Notes: generated from the letters alone by a model not told the origin. A stretch of DNA of 64,000 bases from Lactarius indigo (GCA_025766275.1 JAFKAC010000002.1:2232001-2296000); one strand, 5' to 3'; shown: positions 38,415 through 50,550, counted from the first letter of the stretch. Made by a program: numbers and translations.

Positions 38415-41400
38415 GAGGTGGGGTCTTGGTCTCTAGCGATGTGGCGCTCGGCGTTGGCGAGTGCACTGCTCGATGATTAGCTTGTTTCATATTGGCGTGT
38501 TAAGTTACTTTGACCTGAACGTGGCGCTCCGCTGATTCGCGGTCAACCCCCACATGCGACGTGAACTTGGCATGTCATACATGCATGTTTGGTGATCTGT
38601 TCTCGAATCTCAACTATGGTTTTGCCATATCTGTTCCCTGATCCGTTTGGAGGCACCCGACGAGTACAGTATTATGTGCCCATTCTCTTGTCCGAGTGAA
38701 TTGTACCGTACCTTCCATGAAACGATTAAGAAATGGGAGATGACGAGGGCTTCATCGCCGGCAAGTTCAAGTTTTCCCAAGAAGACAGCTCCGTAATCGA
38801 TATCAAAAAACACACTACAGTTGACATGATATGTTCGATGCATCCCTAAGAATTGCTTGGCTCTCCTTGGCCCTCACATTCTTCCATGTGTTCGCTAGTT
38901 CGTCCATCCGCGTTCGGGTTTCATGACGATAAAACAGAACGAGCGGACTTAGTGGGCGGACATAATGTGGCCAGACTAGGCAAGGTCGACGCCAATTCAT
39001 ATGCTCATCCCGTAGTCGCGAAGACTTGGCGACATCGATGTCGCAATCCCAGCGTACTTGCTGTTACACCGCTCATGAGTCCATTTTTTGCTCAAAAATA
39101 AATGCAGTAGATGAGGGTCCCCCGAGGATACAAATATATATAGCTCGGAAGCACAAAAATAACGAAACAAGAGCAAAAACAAAAAAAGGGTCACTGCAAT
39201 TCGTTGTGAACAGGCACAAACCAGAGCGGTTCGTGGAGTTTTCTCCGTACTTGGAACAAAAAAAAAAAGGTTTCTCCGAGACCGACAGCAAGTGGAGTGC
39301 AAGCCCAGTGGGGATGGGACAACCATGATGCGTTATAGATATCAAATAATAATGTCACAAATAATGAAAACGGACAGGCTTTTGTGTGACGCCGCCGTCC
39401 GTCCGTCCGTCCGTCCGATCACCCTCCGGCCGCGGCTGTGGAGTGCCAACCGACTCCGGGCGATGATATTACCCGAGACATGGGGCTCGAAGTGTCAAAG
39501 CTGTTGCATCTTTTGTAATATCTTCGCATCCCTTCCTTACTGTGCAGCTTGGCCTATCCTCGGTCTAGCTTACCAACAGGATGAATACTGCGGTTCGGAG
39601 TACAGGAAAGGAGGGGAGAAACAAATATCCGATTCCTATCCCTCCGCTCCATGAGTGTCTATTGCCATTTGTTAGTTGGTAGTGCAATTACCCGCATCGT
39701 ATATGCGATCTATGGTGTCGATCACCGTATCAAAGTTTACGTAATATATGTTATATTTATCGTTGACCGATCCCTGCAGGGGCAGCAGGTTAGATTAGAC
39801 GCACTCCCACACTCGGAATACGAGTCGGAAGGTACGCCCCGAGCGAGTGCGGTTGTATGTATTGTTTGCCATACACACGCTGCACACGTGTTGCGGTGCG
39901 GCGTTCGTCTCATCTAGACGGCGGGATGGGCCAGATAAGAAGAAGGTTAGTGATGATGTTGTCGAAGCTTCGGACGCAGCAGTAGCAATCAGAAAACTTG
40001 GGTTATGGGTGATGTACGTGATGGCAATATGTGCACCCCATCGGTGTTGCGCCCGACGCCCTCAAGCCTCATGCACGGGTGTCAAAAAAAAAAAATGATC
40101 ATAATATTGTAATTTTCGACATTTCAACGAGGACACGCGCTGTCGGATCTTACGGTCGAGACTCGAGAGTAGATTACGGTGACGGGACCCCAAAGAATTA
40201 GTATGGTTGTGGTGGTGCACAACAGTCATGATGCATTCATCCAGCGACATATGTTATGGATACATGAGAATACGCACGTAAGGAAACCGGATTGGATTGG
40301 CTAGAACACCCCGGCAAGCTAAGCGCACGGGACCTCTCATAGTTGCAGACCCCTAGGTGGCACACGAGGCTCGTATATGTTCATATAAACCGTTCGAATT
40401 AGAAATACGAAGACGAACAGCCACAGAGGGAAGGCGGACGGGAAGGTACTCTATGTCAGGGGGGACAAGCATCGGGAGTGGTCGGACTGTGGTCGGCCTA
40501 ACATGACCCCAGAAATCGGCGAGAGCTAAAAATAGGGGAGGAACGTTCGGTAAAGGCACTATCATTGGTAGGGGATCTATGCGCCAAGGAACGCTCGGTC
40601 ACGAGTCCTTACAGTGGCCTTACCAAGGGTGAAAAAATTGGGCAAGACATCGGTGGCATGTGAAGGTGGAGGATAAGCCTAGGCGCTAGTACCAGAACAG
40701 GTAGTAAGGTGCAGGAAGTTGGGCGCCGGCGCTGAGACAGCACTTATTTGTACAGCATAGATCCTTGGCCGAGGTGCCGAGAGTAGTCGAGGACGAGGGG
40801 GATTGGACGGTGCGGCACATGTAGTCAAATTGAGAAGTGGGTAATGAGAGCTAGAGGCTGTATAAGCTCGGGTGGCGAATGCGTCATGGGAGCCAGTCTA
40901 CCACGCGGGATTATGGCATATGCAATGCGGATGCTGGGGAGGCGGCCGTGGCACACAGCCATGGTCACCAGTACCAATGACACCACAATGTCTACAATAA
41001 GCTGGTGTAGGTGGCATCATAGCAGGACAGGTGGTTGTAACCTTGGGGCCGTAGGATCGCTAAGGTAGAATGTGGGGACGACAATGAAAAGGTACGTAAA
41101 TGTAGCGCGGGGTAACGACGGGGGGATATTTTTAGAGTGGGGTGAAAATAATAAAATAAATAAAAATAATAGGGAGGAGAAGTGGCGTGGGTGTCGGGGG
41201 ATGGACCGGAGAAGAGGCCGACGGAGTGGACATAAGAACGATTAGATGATGTTTCGCAGATCAATTAGAAACGTGTGACAAGTTTCCCGGACCGGCGATG
41301 AGGCTACTAAAAAGGAATATACCCCCCATTGACCTCGACTAAATTCAACTCGGTCGCCCTCATCTCGCTCCTTTCCTTTCCCTCTTTCCTCTTATCCATC

Positions 41401-41441
41401 ATCGACCGCTCTGTCCTGTCCTCGCTCAATTTCACTCCACG
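38415..41441. other. 3-kb gene-poor region
   Basis: This is the longest stretch without a confident gene. On the minus strand at 39000-38610 two overlapping frames read like one protein fragment (TRMDELANTWKNVRAKES; VFFDIDYGAVFLGKLELAG) separated by a +1 shift. I cannot identify it. A short CCGT microsatellite lies at 39395-39417 and an A-run at 40085. The 3' 150 bp before the kinase start form a C/T-rich leader. No tRNA, snRNA or transposon ends were recognised. The rest could be long UTRs, regulatory DNA or untranslated RNA. Confidence 0.45.
39395..39417. repeat. CCGT tetranucleotide microsatellite
   Basis: Almost six uninterrupted CCGT units in non-coding sequence. It is short but likely to vary in length between strains. 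Confidence 0.8.
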
Positions 41442-44400
41442 ATGCTCTCCGCTCACCCCGTCGAACCTGTCGTCCTCCCTGATATGCGTCCCTTCCCCTC
41501 TCATCTCACCCCGGATCCACTAGATTTATCTTCGTCTTCTTCCCCCCATCATTCCCCACGTCCATCGGATGATGACTATTCTTCTACCGCTCAGTCGGAA
41601 CCTCCACAACTGTCCTCATCCACAGTTCTTCCCAAGTCGGAGCAGGTATTTCTCATCCTCATCTACTCTCAACCACAATCCTGATCGTCCTATTTTTTTT
41701 TCTTGCTTTGAAGGCTCCCTCAACTCGTCCCTCCAGGACTCCTTCCTTCTTGAAACCCAGAGGTAGTCCATCTCAGCCGGGCTCCCCTACAGCGGAACAC
41801 CCCACCATGACTTCTAAGCTCGGTTTCACCTCTCGCCGTCGCTCGTTCAACTTTCGCGCCAGCCCTGCTGCCACGCCAAACACTCCTTCTCCTTGTGCCT
41901 CCCAACCTCACTCCCCAGACCAGTCCCCGGCCCTGCAGCATCAGGTTCCCCATGCGGTCAAACCTCATAAGCATTTCTCTGGCCCGCTCCACGATCTTAG
42001 GCGTTTCTTGAACAATCACATACCCCATCACCATCACCATCACCACCACCATCACAACCAAAACCACTCAGCCACATTGCTCACTCCCCCTCTTGCCACG
42101 GCGGGTCAAGTCGAAATTAGCGTACATACTCCTGTAGAGCCTCGTCAACTTTCCGTTGGCTCCCTTCATGGTCGCGATGTTGAATCTCACAGCTCTCTGG
42201 ACGACGCCCACACCCCGTCCCACCCTTCCACGGAACCTCCGAGTCCCCCAGGATCGAGCCACACCCCGGATTCGCTCTCCCACGCACAATTCCCCGACGG
42301 GAAGGCCCCCAAGGAGCACAAACTTGCGGCGTTTATGCGGAAAGACAAACTCCCTCTTGTCAAAGACGATAAAGCTGTTAAAGTTACTAAGGACCTTTCT
42401 TCCGACCGGTCCCCATCACCTGCTCACTCCTCTACCTCCGGTGGCAGGAGATCGCGATCACCCATTCCAGATATGCATCATACACATAATTCTACGCCCG
42501 CACGTGCTTCTAGTTTCAATACCCCTTCTCGTGCGCATCCCATCAACTCTCTTTCCGAGGCCACTCAGGCGCATCTCACAAAGAAGTATGGCAAATGGGG
42601 CCGCGTCCTCGGTTCTGGCGCTGGTGGTACGGTACGCCTCATCAAGGCCAGCAACAAGAATGGCGGTCACATCTTTGCCGTCAAGGAATTCAGGCCGAAA
42701 CGCAACGGAGAGTCTGAGAAGGAATACCAGAAGAAGGTCACTGCAGAGTTTTGCGTCGGTTCGACTCTCAAACACCCCAATATCATCGAGACCGTCGATA
42801 TCGTTTGTGATCACGGCCATTACTACGAGGTAAACTGGTTCATCAACCTCGAGTGCGCTGTCATCTCAGTTTCGTCCTTTTGATCCAGGTCATGGAATAT
42901 GCACCATATGATCTCTTCAGCGTGGTCATGTCCGGCAAGATGTCTCGTCCCGAAACTTATTGCGTGTTTAGGCAAATCTGTGATGGTGTCGAGTACCTGC
43001 ACGAGATGGGTTTGGCCCACCGCGATTTAAAGCTTGACAATTGCGTCATGACCACAAACAATGTTGTCAAGCTCATTGACTTCGGCACGGCTATTGTCTT
43101 CCATTACCCGGGAAGCTCTCATCAGAGAGCTACGGGAATTGTCGGATCCGATCCCTATTTAGCGCCAGAGGTCATTACACAGGAAAACTACGACCCGCGC
43201 AAGACCGACGTGTGGAGCGTCGCCATCATATTTATGTGCATGATCCTTCGTCGTTTCCCGTGGAAGATCCCAGATGCTAAAGCGGATCCGAGCTTCCGTG
43301 CGTTTGTCAGCTCGCACCCGGAGTTGTCTCAGAAACCGGCCCCTCGAGTCTCGGTCCAGGATCATACTGTTCCCTCCGGAGTTGACTCATCACAGGGACC
43401 TCGACCACCTACACCGCGCAAGTCCGCAACTGCACCGGTTGATCTGAACGACCCCGTACCCTTCGATGGTTCCAACAGTCCATCCCAGGACAGCCAGACC
43501 AGTAGCGCGTCTTCCACCGATGCTGAAACTGTCCTGAGCGCTTTCGAGACGAGCTCCATCCCAGACAGCCTGGACACCGAATTCACAATATGTACCCACG
43601 TCTCTGATGAGTCAGGAGGATCTTCCGATGATCTTAGTCATGATGTTCCCTTGGCTCATTTCTTACCCGGGAGCACGGGTCCTCGCTCCTACTCCGTCAC
43701 GACTCTTCCTGCTGTCCTTCCAAAGAGCATAAGCCGTGCAGACAGCTCGACCCAGCTAGATGCGTCTGTAGAGATATTCGCCCGTCCAGGGGCATCGACG
43801 GAGTCACTCCCATCCTCACCGACGCTCAGCCCGACTTATCAGGGGATCCACACACCTATGATCGCTAGCCGAATTACATCATCACCCACGGCAGCTGGAA
43901 CGTCTCTAGATGACTTACCGACACCGACACTGAAACCACCAACAGTCATTTCGACGCGGAATCGCGCATCTACCATCCACGGGCCGCTGTCACCAGTTTC
44001 CGTTGAGAAGTTGGAAGGTGACCTTGCTGTGGACGAAGAGAATGTCACGTTCGAAGAAGAAGCGATTGCACAGGACCTCAGCGAGAAGGAATCTACTCCT
44101 ACACCAATGGAGAGAGTGGCTATCCGCCGTCGCCGCGTGGACAGCACGGCCTCAGTTGCGACCCACAACGGCTTCGTTGGCAGCGCAGAGTCCATTTTCC
44201 TTCTCCTTCCGCGCGAGACGCGGCCTGCAATTCGGCGCATGTTGTTTGTTGAGCCCGAGGCGCGTTGCACTCTCACAGACCTTCTCAAGGGTCGCGGGAA
44301 GACCTCTGGCCTCCTTTGTGGATGCCATCGTCATGTCAGCGATTCACAGTCTCGTGGCATTGATACCCCTCCTGGAGTGTGTCAGGACCACGATCTGAGT

Positions 44401-44535
44401 GCAGGAGAGGAGGACGACGGTGATGCATGGCTCAAGGGCATCAAGACATGCTCGACTCTCGGGGTCAGTAAATCCGACCACACTCACATCAAAGTAAATG
44501 TAGAAGAGAAGGCACACAAGCGACGATTTTTCTAG
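41442..44535 (+). CDS. Ser/Thr protein kinase, HAL4/HAL5-NPR1 type
   Basis: A fungal-specific family that in yeast controls plasma-membrane transporters and ion balance. ATG 41442 gives [14 protein letters not shown] and a roughly 370-residue disordered N-terminus with a ten-His run at 42026-42055. The kinase domain has [10 protein letters not shown] (glycine loop), [18 protein letters not shown] (catalytic Lys), [35 protein letters not shown] and SDPYLAPEV, then [18 protein letters not shown] disordered insert of about 280 residues (43330-44170) separates this from the last helices, [21 protein letters not shown]. The C-terminal [15 protein letters not shown] motif is typical of the family. 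TAG is at 44533-44535. Both introns, near 41647 and 42829, are in frame. Confidence 0.92.
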
Positions 44536-44989
44536 CGCACATGCAGCCTTATACTTATATATCCATCACATCCATTTGTTTCTGTTCTCTTTCGTGCGCT
44601 CATTTTCTTTCCTCTTTGCTCATTACACCGCCACGAGTCTGCCATCGTTCACTCACATGTCCACATTTCCCTCTGTCACACTAGGCGAGCTGATCATTGG
44701 ACTGGATCAACAGAATGCTCCCCTTTTGCATTCGTCGCGCCTTACATGCTCTCTCCTTGTCTGGGACGGTCTCCGCATGTGTATGTTCTGGCCTTTTTAC
44801 CGAATACTGCTAGTTCCATCACCCCCCCTTGTAATTATATTTAACTACACAACTCCCGGCTAAATAACATTTCGGAGGTTATCTGGAAAAGCTCGAGTCG
44901 AATCCACCGACTTGCTAACATCACAGGTACTTGGGTTTGAAGCACACTGACTTGACTACACTTATAAAGGTATTGTGATGTACACACTT
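44536..44989. other. convergent intergenic region, 3' UTRs
   Basis: About 450 bp between the kinase stop and the YOS9 stop. It starts with T/C-rich sequence and includes an AT-rich stretch (44820-44870) suitable for poly(A) signals. No recognisable coding sequence was seen. Confidence 0.4.
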
Positions 44990-46824
44990 TTACAATTCGT
45001 CCCTATTAGGGTGGGCGTTCGCTCTCCGGCGACCTTTGGCAGCACCGTTCGGAGCCTGTTTTCTCCCTTCGTCGCGCTCTTCCTCCACTTCGACTTCAAC
45101 CTCAACCCCCTCATCACGGACATCGAACCCCGCTGCGCGCAAGGCGTCTTCAAACATGTTGGAATCCATCAGCCGGGAGAGATCGTCGACGCTCTGCTCA
45201 AGATCCGTCCCATCGTCCAGCTGCACTTCGCTGATGAACTCGATCAACATCTCGCCGTCGCCGACATCTTCCACGACGACGCGCGGCTCGGCGCCAGCCC
45301 CCGCCCCCGCGCCGTTTCCCGCTACGGGATTGCCCGCTTTTCGGAGAACTGCCTCGAGCGCGCGGCGCAGCGCGTCATTACGCAGTGCGGCGGCCTCAGC
45401 GTCCTTGTGCGGTGTGTCGTCGTCACCTTCATGGCTCTGTACTTGCTCTTCTGGCGTGGCTGCTGCTGTTTCCGCTGCATCTAAGGGTGGCGGGGCAGGA
45501 GCGCGCCGCTGGCGGTACGGGTGGTCGGATTCTGGGTGGGAGTTGTCTGCGTTAGCGAGCGTTGCAGCGTCCACGACCTGGCGGCAGCGGATCAGGGCTT
45601 CTTCGTGCTGGTCGACGCGCGATTTGAAGCCTGGCTCGCCGCAGAGACGGGGGGTGTTGATTACGAGGATGTAGTGACACGTCTTCGTCTCTTTCACGAA
45701 CATGATCGTGTCTGTCATTGTCATGGAGCAATGGAACTAGAGCGGGCGCAAATGAACAGAAGGAAGGAAGGAAGATTCACAATGCAAAAACGGAAAGATG
45801 AGTTACACGCTACGAGCAAATGGGCGCACTAATTGCCTACCTGGACCTCTATTTCGCGTCGCTTTCCTGTCTTGTCGCACATTGTACCGTCTCCCCATCG
45901 CTGGAGGAGGTACCGCGATCCTGCACCACGCGCGAGCTCGAGGTTGGAGCTGACCGCACTAGAATCCGCCCGGCTCAAGTCGATGCCGGAGCCAGACTCT
46001 GGTGCCCGACCAAGATCGTAGGCTTCCCACTGGGAGAAGCGCATGTAAAGCCGACGGGAACAGCGTGAATAGAGAGGACTTACGTCAGGATCCTCCTCGA
46101 TCTCATAAGCTTTTCCTGGAATTTGGTCGGTGTGAGCGGGAGTTGACACAACGTGGAAGCACACCTGGGGCCATCGGACGCTGGTGAATCATTTCTCGGA
46201 ATTGCCGGACGTGAGAGTTGTGGCAGTATGCGTAGGTGAACCATCCTTGGCGATGCTAAAGGGAAGTCATATGACCGGAAGAGGAGAGCAGACAGGTCAC
46301 ATACGTATAGGCAAGTTCCATCCAGCGGTTGGAGGAGCGACCAGCTGTGAGATGCGGCGACTTCTGTGATGGTTTCTTCTGGGGGTTGCGGCTCTTGCTT
46401 GGGTGATGGAGGTATGAAACAAAGATACGTATCACGCGGACCCATTTTCATTAATTCGATCGTGTAATCTTGGGTCGACTTGACTTGCGCTTGCTTTACA
46501 GGAAGATAGGCAACTCCGAGTCAGCGAGGGGTTAGAGAGGTAGGTAATTTAAGGACCTACAGTTATGCCGTCACCCGCATCGATGTGTTTGAAAGGAGGA
46601 GGGTCCTGCCATTGGGTGGGGTGGTCGAGGAATTCTGGTTCGCCCCCATGCAGTCCCTCGCGAAGCCAGCGTTCGGCTGTTTCATTCAGGAGAGGCAAGC
46701 CATTGAGAAACGAGACCCTGTACTTCGGAAAGGCATAGAGATCGTCCGGAAGAGACTGAAATAGACGAGCGAGAGATAGGTGAGAGCAAAAAAGGGGAAG
46801 GAGGAGAAGGAGAATCCTAGGCAT
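44990..46824 (-). CDS. YOS9: Yos9/OS-9, ER quality-control lectin ending in RDEL
   Basis: This luminal lectin reads trimmed N-glycans and feeds misfolded glycoproteins to the Hrd1 ligase for ERAD. ATG 46824 starts a signal peptide (MPRILLLLLPLFCSHLSLA); an in-frame Met at 46878 is an alternative. The MRH domain reads LDGTCLYHRQGWFTYAYCH, EDPDWEAYDLGR, RYLLQRWGDGTMCDKTGK, VQFHCS, TKTCHYILVINTPRLC, with the conserved cysteines and the Gln, Arg and Glu-type sugar contacts. An Ala/Glu-rich tail ends NRDEL, an ER-retrieval signal. All introns splice in frame, including one at PMAPG to KAYEIEEDPD. It diverges from the AT-hook gene. Confidence 0.93.
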
Positions 46825-47385
46825 CGAGGGGACAAGAGCGAGGAGGACAAGGGCGGAGGAGAGAGAGCCACGTGGCATGGTCCGGGTCCCTGGACGTTGT
46901 GGCGCCGGATTGAGATTTAGATTCCCTGCGGGCTTGAGCGAAACTCCGGGAATGGCCGTTTGGTCTCCGCGACGATTGGCCGGTTGAAGGATAAAGCACA
47001 TGGCCAGGGCGAGCAGCGATCGCATCCCATTCCAACAGCCTGCACTCCTATTATTGTGTATTTTTTTTTTCAAACGGGAGATATTGCGCTTATGGCACAG
47101 TGTGGGACGAGCGGGAAAGGTCCTCTGGGTGATTTCTTCCCCAGAAACGGCATTTTCCATTGATATGGACCTCGGTCCACCTTGCCCCAATTAAATTAAT
47201 TACGTATTCCACGGTTCCAGGGCCCTCCGCCAGCCCGACACAGAACGCTTTCTCAAGAAGAACATTATCTAAAGCAATAAAAATGCACGCGAAAAAGAAC
47301 CCTATTCAATTATGGCAAAATAATCGTTATAACCCGTCCCCTCCCTTCAACAATCCCCCCTACTACCCCTCTTTTCCCAACCACC
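46825..47385. promoter_or_regulatory. divergent promoter, YOS9 and AT-hook gene
   Basis: About 560 bp between two divergent starts. It has a T-run near 47061 and an AT-rich block (47200-47340) followed by a C-rich leader before the AT-hook ATG. No specific site was recognised; unfolded-protein elements that would suit YOS9 were not found by eye. Confidence 0.35.
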
Positions 47386-47947
47386 ATGTCTGACTCTCCA
47401 GCCGACGACACCTTTGACGATCACAAACTTCCCGACGAGCTCGATGAGGGTGTTCAGCTGGCGGGGAACTCGGACTCGGGTCAGTCCCCCTTTCCTCTCT
47501 CTAACGATCGATAAGGCGCGTCCTATCCCATTCCGTGCGCTGACGGTATCCTTCTTCCTCATTTAGGCGCCCCTCCTTCACCCGTGAAGCGAGGGCGCGG
47601 TCGTCCCAAGGGCAGCAAAAACAAGAAGAGCGTTGCGGGCGCGTCGGCGTCCGCACCCGAAGCTTCCCCAGCGGCTGGCGAGAAGAGGAAAAGGGGGCGG
47701 CCTCCTAAAGTACGCCCGCTCGCCAAACCCCCTGTCCTTCCCTTCCTTCTCATCTTCTTGAATTTTTTGGCAGCCCAAGAATCCCCAGGAGGACACCTCG
47801 ACTGGTGAACCACCCGCGAAACGTAAGAGAGGAAGGCCACCAAAAAATCCCAAGCCTGCCTCGACCCAGGAGGACGCCGGCGAGGGCGGTACCTCCGACC
47901 TCCCAGTAAAGCGAAAGCGGGGCAGGCCCCCGAAGAACGCCGCCTGA
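47386..47947 (+). CDS. small AT-hook DNA-binding protein
   Basis: ATG 47386, in a good context (ACCATGT), gives MSDSPADDTFDDHKLPDE. The first intron has donor GTCAGT near 47480 and acceptor TTTAG near 47567. Four AT-hook cores follow: KRGRGRPKG, KRKRGRPPK, KRKRGRPPKNP and KRKRGRPPKN, separated by Ala/Pro/Glu linkers, with an intron between the second and third. The stop is TGA 47945-47947. The protein is about 130 residues, all disordered, like HMGA-type architectural chromatin proteins that bind the minor groove of AT-rich DNA. Targets cannot be inferred. Confidence 0.85.
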
Positions 47948-48418
47948 AATAATATTCTGATTGGATGCATTGTATACGTTTATGGAACCGTCCTCCGCCG
48001 TGCTGATGCGACGACGCTTGCGCCCACGACCATCGAGAACAATACCCACTTCTTGTTGCCTGTCCCTTGGACTCTTTATTGTTGCACTTGTCCGGTAGTA
48101 TCTATTTCCTCGCACCACTCCACTTGTACTCCCCTTTTCCGTAGCATTAGGTTCCTGGTGGACACGGTGTTTTCATAGCTGATCCTTGTATGATTGGATG
48201 TCAAGGTCGAGAATGTTTGATAAAAACATGTGTGACGATACGTTCATCATGACGTTCCATCAGTTGCCGGGAAGGAAAAACAAGGGTTTCTCAATCACCG
48301 CAGAAAACCAGCCCTTCTCGTCCCTGCATATCCGAACTTATTCGATTCAGGCCAAATTCCCGGAAACACGAACAATGTGGTTGGAGGCCCCTATCTCCAA
48401 TGATTACTTGACATGCTT
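47948..48418. other. convergent intergenic region
   Basis: About 470 bp between the stops of the AT-hook gene and BNA4. It contains an 80-codon open frame at 48186-48428 without motifs, which I treat as chance. It is probably the two 3' UTRs. Confidence 0.35.
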
Positions 48419-50288
48419 CTACGAATAAGTTCGTGTTCGGTGAAATAACGCCATCGAGGCCATGCCCACGCTCGCAATACCGAGCACTACCGATCCAGCA
48501 ATTCCTACGTTAGAGATCACACGGTCTTGTTTGGCGGCTTTGCGTTTCGCAGTCGAGTAGCTGATGTCCGGACGAAACGTCACCATCGTGTAGAGTGGGA
48601 GCCATCCGCGAGGTATTCCCGGCGAGAAGGTCACACCCGCTGCGAAGGCGCCAAGACTTGCCAATGTGACAGGCGTGCGACAAGTCAGTGAAAACAAAAG
48701 GTTGTCGACCATCCTCCGCAACTTGTGGGCCGGTGTTGTCACAGAGTGACGCATCTCCACACTGGATTTTTTTTTCTGATCTACGCATGAACGATTGGGG
48801 TGACGGGAGCACACTCACTAATTATCCATCGCCAGGTCATTGATCGCAATGAGATCCTCGTGCCTCGACTCGGAGTACCGGGACAGGGCCCTGGCAAGCC
48901 GAAGATCAAAATCGTCCGGATCTTGGCCCGTCGTGGGATGAACCCCTGCCTCGTGAAGTAATGCTGTGAGGACTCGAACGTCTTCGAGACCGCAATTTAG
49001 GCCTTGACCATAGAAAGGCACCATGGAGTGGGCCGCATCCCCCAGGATAATTGCGCGATCCTTGTAGTGGTACGGTTTTGCCTGAAGAAGAAAAAACAAT
49101 AAATACATATACCCCAAACACATTTGCGGACAAAGGTACCATACTTTGATAGAAACTAGCGGGCTCCGCGGGTTCTGGTGAAAGGAGTTCAATAATCCCG
49201 CCGCTCCTATGAATCCGAAAGCGTCCGAAAAATGTCTCTTGAACCACGCAAGAATTTGGTCATCGTGAGATAGCTTCTCGAACTCAGTCGTTGGAGCGAA
49301 TAACGTGCAAGTAAACGACTTGTCCTGTATTACAACACGTTGCAGATAAGAACGAGTTATGTTGGGACAGAGGACTGACTTTGTTGGGTAATGCTATCAG
49401 CATGAAAGAATGCCTTGGCCAGATATGTAGATGATTCGGATCAAGGAGAAAAGCTGGATCATTACGATTGTCTGTGCCCGCTGGTATTTTAAGTTCAATG
49501 TATTCATGAGGGATATACACTTGCTGAAAATCCATGCTACAAAAGAAAGGGGACTTGTGTCACAACGCAGCGCATTCCTAAGTGAGCGAGGCACCTACCG
49601 AACCACCCTCATCAGCTGACGTCTTACAACAGAATAAGCTGCCATCGGCGCCAATACACAGGTCAAAACTGCTTTCAAGTTCTTCGCCCTTGCCGACATC
49701 GAAGACCCTTATCACGCGCCCGTCAAAGTTTATAGACACAATTTTATGTCGGAACAAGACACGAATGGAATCGACGGAGAGGGCTTCGTCGAGGAGTCCC
49801 TGGTTGAGAAGGGCACGGTCGATGGAATTGATGGACTTTTCAAGAACAAGGAAATTCAGGGACGACACATAGGCGGTACAAGGGTGTGAACGGACGATGA
49901 AGGGGTGAGAACATGGCACCCACCTGGCCATCCCTATCGTAGGGTTGGCTGTCTAAATTACCGTTGGAATCATGGATCATCCGGCCATGCATGGGAATAA
50001 CATTGTCGAGGAAGCGAGAGGCCGCGGCGGGATCAATTGCCTGCATGGCAGCTATTCCGCGAGAAGAGATGGCGAGGTTAATCGATCGCTGCTGGGCGGC
50101 CGCCCGTGAAGAAGGTAAGCGCATATCTAGCGTTTGATTTTACGTTAAGAAAAAGTGGGGGTCTGTTGAAAGAGGAAAATACCAGGGCGAGCCTCGTAGA
50201 TTTCGACGGACCAACCCATCTTTGCGAGGGCAATGGCGGCGAGACAGCCGACGGGGCCAGCACCTACTACGACAAGTTTCCTAGTCAT
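48419..50288 (-). CDS. BNA4: kynurenine 3-monooxygenase
   Basis: This FAD-dependent enzyme of the outer mitochondrial membrane hydroxylates L-kynurenine in de novo NAD synthesis. ATG 50288 gives [21 protein letters not shown] with the GxGxxG FAD motif, then [85 protein letters not shown] and the second FAD motif [21 protein letters not shown]-terminal hydrophobic segment ([21 protein letters not shown]) is the usual membrane anchor. Near 49636 the frame shifts +1 within [17 protein letters not shown] with no intron possible. It is divergent from kynureninase, with about 260 bp between starts. Confidence 0.94.
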
Positions 50289-50455
50289 GTGTTGGACGTT
50301 GTTCGAGGACCATTCAACTTGGACGCCGAGTCACGCACTGCGCACTGAGGCTTCCATTCAACGACACGAACTGGGCAAGTCACTTGACAAATTCCGCGGC
50401 CACAGTTTTATCAGATGCAGATAACACCCAAACCGCTAATTTATGTTTAATTTCT

Positions 50456-50472
50456 TCGCGAATTGCCGGGCA
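50456..50472 (+). repeat. 17-bp promoter repeat, copy 1
   Basis: TCGCGAATTGCCGGGCA, identical to the copy at 50507. The inner CGCGAATTGCC part and the CCGGGC end contain short palindromic words. The start-to-start spacing is 51 bp, close to five turns of DNA. Confidence 0.8.
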
Positions 50473-50506
50473 TTAGGTGTTCATCGCGCATATATCTCTC
50501 ATCACC

Positions 50507-50523
50507 TCGCGAATTGCCGGGCA
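50507..50523 (+). repeat. 17-bp promoter repeat, copy 2
   Basis: Second exact copy of TCGCGAATTGCCGGGCA, only 28 bp before the BNA5 ATG I chose. It would therefore lie in or next to the BNA5 leader, while copy 1 lies closer to the BNA4 side. Confidence 0.8.
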
Positions 50524-50550
50524 GTGGTTGCCCGAGTCTCATCCCCACCT

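Larger units (their letters stand above)
50289..50550. promoter_or_regulatory. shared promoter of BNA4 and BNA5
   Basis: This 262-bp interval separates divergent starts of two consecutive kynurenine-pathway genes. It carries an exact 17-bp direct repeat (50456-50472 and 50507-50523) flanking a TATA-like GCATATATC at about 50488. Such an arrangement could serve one regulator acting in both directions. No regulator is encoded in the window. Confidence 0.6.

Noticed and set aside
39292..39654. 120-codon open frame in the gene-poor region
   Set aside because: It contains the CCGT microsatellite, has no protein-like motif, and no splice continuation was found.
38415..41441. Transposon in the gene-poor region
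   Set aside because: No terminal repeats, target-site duplication or transposase/reverse-transcriptase motifs were seen.
45036..45674. 212-codon Ser/Ala-rich plus-strand frame
   Set aside because: It is the antisense of the YOS9 tail, caused by its GC-rich Ala/Glu codons.
46120..46170. Apparent +1 shift in the YOS9 MRH region
   Set aside because: A 46-nt GT-AG intron explains it and joins PMAPG to KAYEIEEDPD.
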